A stretch of DNA of 7,386 bases from Chloroflexota bacterium (GTDB lineage Bacteria; Chloroflexota; Dormibacteria; Dormibacterales; Dormibacteraceae): assembly GCA_005888075.1 (NCBI GenBank), contig VBKD01000169.1, positions 1 through 7,386 of the forward strand, given 5' to 3'. The notes beneath the pieces are model-generated. The model did not search any database and was not told where the DNA came from. It saw only the letters and a program-made list of their open reading frames with translations. Positions 5,411 through 7,386 of this stretch are shown piece after piece; position 1 is the stretch's first letter, and each line of letters begins with the position of its first letter. The translations under genes and the position numbers were made by a program.

Positions 5411-6406
5411 GTGGTTCGAGTGGCCTGCCTGCTTCTCCTCCTTCCCCTGGTGGGCTGCTCGGGCACAGCTCCTCCTTTGCGTCCTGTCGCGGCTGCCGCC
5501 GCGAGTGGCGGCTCGGCGGTGCGGCTGTGGCAGGACGCGTCCATCTTTGGCCTGGTGGCCCGGATGATCACCTCGGCGCATCACCAGCTATTGGTCGAGG
5601 TGTACGAGCTGGGGCGGGCGGACATCGTTCAGGACCTGGGGGCGGCTACCGGCCGCGGAGTCGACGTCCGGGTCATCACTGACCCGAGCGTGAATCCGAG
5701 CCGCGTGTCGGCTGCTCGGCTGGATACGCTGCGCGTGCCGGAGCGCGCCTATCCCATCGACGACGCACGGCATCAGATCGACCACGTGAAGCTGCTGATC
5801 GCGGACAGCGAGGCTGCGGTCGGAGGCATGAACTGGGGCAAGCACAGCGACCGCAACCATGACTTCGTGCTCGAGACGCGAATCCCGGCCGAGGTTGAGC
5901 GGTTGGTGCGCATCTTCGAGCAGGACTGGAGCCTCGCGGGTGGACATCCTGCTCCGCTGCCTGCGATGGTGGGTGATGTCGCGCAGACAGCCCCAGGGCA
6001 GGAGATCCGCGACATGATCGAGGCGGCGATGACTCGCGCCAAACGGCGTGTGCTCGTCGAGATGTACACACTCACCGACCCGGCTGTCATCGCGGAGCTT
6101 GTCGCGGCACACCGCCGCGGCGTTGACGTGCGCGTGGTGCTGGACCCGAACCAGGTCTACAACCTCCACGCGTCCACCGTGCTTGGCGAAGGTGGAGTCG
6201 GAGTGCGCTGGTATCCGGTGCCGAGGGGTGTGCTCCTGCACGCAAAGGTGGGTTTGTTCGATGGGGTGCTGGTGCTGGGCTCGGCGAACTGGACGCTGAG
6301 CGGTCTGGGGGCCAATCACGAGCTGGACATCGAGACCGAGGACGGTGCCGCGGTGGCGGCTTACGTGGCCAGGTTCGACTCCGATTGGAGCCGGTCGAAT
6401 GCCTAG
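5411..6406 (+). CDS. Phospholipase-D-like lipoprotein with two HKD motifs
   Basis: A 331-residue protein with a lipoprotein signal peptide: a basic start, hydrophobic CLLLLLPLV and lipobox L-V-G-C with Cys16, so it is predicted to be exported and lipid-anchored at the outer face of the membrane. Two PLD repeats follow. Repeat one has H125-x-K127-x4-D132 followed by GGMNWG; repeat two has H277-x-K279-x4-D284 followed by GSANWT. Each is preceded by the strand pattern VDVRVI/VLDP. Both active-site halves are intact, so phosphodiesterase or transphosphatidylase activity is plausible; phospholipid, cardiolipin or nucleic-acid substrates cannot be separated. Start GTG 5411 gives the complete signal peptide. 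There is no Shine-Dalgarno; TAACTT at 5395-5400 would put transcription start about 4 bases before it. The stop overlaps the stop of convergent lemA by 4 bp. Confidence 0.91.
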   Translation: MVRVACLLLLLPLVGCSGTAPPLRPVAAAAASGGSAVRLWQDASIFGLVARMITSAHHQLLVEVYELGRADIVQDLGAATGRGVDVRVITDPSVNPSRVSAARLDTLRVPERAYPIDDARHQIDHVKLLIADSEAAVGGMNWGKHSDRNHDFVLETRIPAEVERLVRIFEQDWSLAGGHPAPLPAMVGDVAQTAPGQEIRDMIEAAMTRAKRRVLVEMYTLTDPAVIAELVAAHRRGVDVRVVLDPNQVYNLHASTVLGEGGVGVRWYPVPRGVLLHAKVGLFDGVLVLGSANWTLSGLGANHELDIETEDGAAVAAYVARFDSDWSRSNA

Positions 6407-7050
6407 CTTTGCGGGGGCGGTCCCGATGAACCCGGGGCGGGCGGCCCGCTCGGGCCGGCAGCCGGCGGCATCGCGCCAGGCGTGGGCATGTTGCCGAAGT
6501 TGACCTGCGGTACCGCACGGTCGCCCTCGTCGGCCTGGAAGAAGCCGAAGGGCTTGAATCCGAGCGCGCCCGCGATCAACGAGTTCGGGAGGGTTTGCAG
6601 CTTGATGTTGTAGTCACGCACGTTGCCGTTGTAGAAGCGGCGCGAGAACTCGATCTTGTCCTCGGTGGCGGTCAGCGTCTCCTGGAGATTGGTGAAGGCG
6701 GAGATGGCCTTCAGGTCGGGGTAGTTCTCCGACACCGCGAACAGGCTGCGCAGGCTTTGACTGAGCATGTTCTCCGCCTGGGCGATCTTTTGCGTGTCCC
6801 CGGTGGCGCCGGCGGACACGGCGGCCGCACGCGCGTTGGTCACCGCTTCGAGGGTGCCGCGCTCATGGCCCATGTAGCCCTGCACGGTGTTGACGAGGTT
6901 CGGGATCAGGTCGTGGCGTCGCTTGAGCTCCACGTCGATCTCAGACCAGGCTTCCTGCGTCCTGTTCCGCAACGTGACCAGGCCGTTGTAGCTGAAGGCG
7001 AGCCAAAGGACGACCAGGACGACGATCGCGATCGCGATCCACCAACCCAT
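6403..7050 (-). CDS. lemA: LemA family protein
   Basis: A 215-residue protein with an N-terminal transmembrane anchor (about residues 3-20, WWIAIAIVVLVVLWLAFS) and then the LemA helical domain. Diagnostic stretches are YNGLVTLRNRTQEAWSEIDV, LKRRHDLIPNLVNTVQGYM, the helix ending AENMLSQSLRSLFAVSENYP, LKAISAFTNLQETLTATEDK and IEFSRRFYNGNVRDYNIKLQ, followed by the usual FKPFGFFQADE. The last 30 residues are Pro/Gly/Ser-rich (GAMPPAAGPSGPPAPGSSGP), a disordered tail. The helical bundle is expected outside the membrane; the biochemical role of the family is unclear. ATG 7050 is preceded by a poor ribosome site. TAGCAT at 7060-7065 could give a nearly leaderless transcript, or the gene is read from the bS22 promoter 26 bp beyond the upstream stop. 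Confidence 0.95.
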   Translation of the reverse strand: MGWWIAIAIVVLVVLWLAFSYNGLVTLRNRTQEAWSEIDVELKRRHDLIPNLVNTVQGYMGHERGTLEAVTNARAAAVSAGATGDTQKIAQAENMLSQSLRSLFAVSENYPDLKAISAFTNLQETLTATEDKIEFSRRFYNGNVRDYNIKLQTLPNSLIAGALGFKPFGFFQADEGDRAVPQVNFGNMPTPGAMPPAAGPSGPPAPGSSGPPPQS

Positions 7051-7076
7051 CGCCGACCTATGCTACCGGCGCGCTG

Positions 7077-7175
7077 CTACGCGTGCGCCCGCCGTGCCCA
7101 TCGGGTCTTCTTCAGCATCTTCTTGTGTTTGTGCTTGCGCATCTTCTTGCGCCGCTTCTTGATTACCGAGCCCAA
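7077..7175 (-). CDS. bS22-like mini ribosomal protein (AURKAIP1/COX24 domain)
   Basis: A 32-residue, extremely basic protein: MGSVIKKRRKKMRKHKHKKM (1-20), then LKKTRWARRAHA. It matches the MGSVIKKRRK..KHRK.LRKTR..RR pattern of actinobacterial bS22, a small protein of the 30S subunit, and the C-terminal domain of mitochondrial COX24/AURKAIP1. Start is TTG 7175, supported by the M-G-S-V-I family N terminus and by GGGAG five bases upstream. No ATG lies in frame before it. Lys/Arg content near 60 percent is expected for an rRNA-binding protein. The ORF is too short for many gene finders. The next gene downstream on the same strand is lemA, 26 bp away. Histidine pairs in the KHKHKK segment are slightly unusual compared with the forms I know. 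Confidence 0.88.
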   Translation of the reverse strand: MGSVIKKRRKKMRKHKHKKMLKKTRWARRAHA

Positions 7176-7222
7176 TCCAACTCCCAGGCGTGTTTCATCT
7201 GCTAATTGAGGTCCGGCCGGGA

Positions 7223-7228
7223 ATCATA
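7223..7228 (-). promoter_or_regulatory. Candidate -10 element for the bS22-like gene
   Basis: On the minus strand TATGAT at 7228-7223 matches TATAAT in five of six bases. It predicts transcription start near 7216 and a leader of about 40 bases containing the GGGAG ribosome site before TTG 7175. No convincing -35 element is found at 16-18 bp, so this rests on the -10 alone. Confidence 0.4.
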
Positions 7229-7261
7229 CCGTAAGCGCAGCCGCCAAGATTTACGGCTGTG

Positions 7262-7386
7262 ATGCAGACGGTGCTGTTCGCGGGCTGCGAGCCCGAGGTC
7301 GCGGCCGGCGTCGACGGACGAATCCTGGCGGTCGGGGCCGGCGCGCGGGCGGCGGCCGGCCGACGTGCTGAAGTCGTGCGGCTTGG
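7262..7386 (+). CDS. Probable amidohydrolase, N terminus only
   Basis: The frame is open from ATG 7262 to the right edge, 41 codons: MQTVLFAGCEPEVAAGVDGR then ILAVGAGARAAAGRRAEVVRLG. The layout of a first strand (TVLFAG), a short turn, then D-G-R-I-L-A-V-G and a strand leading to A-E-V-V-R-L-G is the standard N-terminal small beta-sandwich of metal-dependent amidohydrolases (imidazolonepropionase/YtcJ-like), which precedes the PGFVDxHxH metal site. That site is beyond the window, so the call is by pattern only. GTG 7259 is directly adjacent and in frame as an alternative start. No Shine-Dalgarno is visible. It is divergent from the bS22-like gene. Confidence 0.6.
   Translation, partial: MQTVLFAGCEPEVAAGVDGRILAVGAGARAAAGRRAEVVRL

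Noticed and set aside
7024..7039. GATCGC-repeat including a GCGATCGC octamer (HIP1-like)
   Set aside because: Single occurrence explained by Ile-Ala codons in the LemA membrane helix; no dispersed copies seen in the window.
1..7386. Defence system, phage or biosynthetic cluster
   Set aside because: No nuclease/helicase/reverse transcriptase modules, integrase, CRISPR repeats or assembly-line enzymes are readable; the genes belong to unrelated common families.

Overview
The window is GC-rich, densely coded bacterial chromosome. GTG and TTG starts are common, several starts lack a Shine-Dalgarno sequence, and a bS22/COX24-type mini ribosomal protein is present. Together these suggest a high-GC terrabacterial lineage: Actinomycetota or a soil relative such as Dormibacterota or Chloroflexota. 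The phylum is inferred from protein style only. No transposase, integrase, phage gene or CRISPR array is visible.

Layout, left to right. (1) Minus strand, 1-856: a winged-helix HTH_42 (AlkZ/YcaQ-like) protein cut off by the window edge, preceded by a 54-residue single-helix membrane protein (936-1100). (2) Plus strand, 1179-3250: a DMT/EamA exporter, a 77-residue three-helix-bundle protein and an ECHDC3-type crotonase, probably co-oriented transcription with gaps of about 70-76 bp. (3) Minus strand, 3276-3806: a four-helix membrane protein, convergent with the crotonase. (4) 3940-3989, minus strand: the 3' half of a tRNA-Ala(CGC) with no 5' half, the oddest object here. (5) Plus strand, 4019-6406: a single-domain sulfite-oxidase-like molybdoenzyme starting on a GTG placed exactly 12 bases after the first base of a TATACT box (a leaderless arrangement), then an S-adenosylmethionine hydroxide adenosyltransferase homologue, a rho-independent terminator, and a phospholipase-D-like lipoprotein with two HKD motifs. 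(6) Minus strand, 6403-7175: bS22-like mini-protein followed by lemA; lemA converges on the PLD gene with a 4-bp shared CTAG stop. (7) 7262 to the right edge: the N terminus of a probable amidohydrolase.

The genes are mostly unrelated housekeeping or accessory functions: DNA repair, export, acyl-CoA metabolism, redox, SAM turnover, envelope and ribosome. I see no convincing new multi-gene system. The best leads are the tRNA-Ala half, which may be an integration scar, fused to a leaderless promoter; a SAM hydrolase homologue whose catalytic His is Glu; a crotonase lacking both classical catalytic Glu residues; and three short genes that are easily missed, two of them (54 and 32 residues) under 60 residues.
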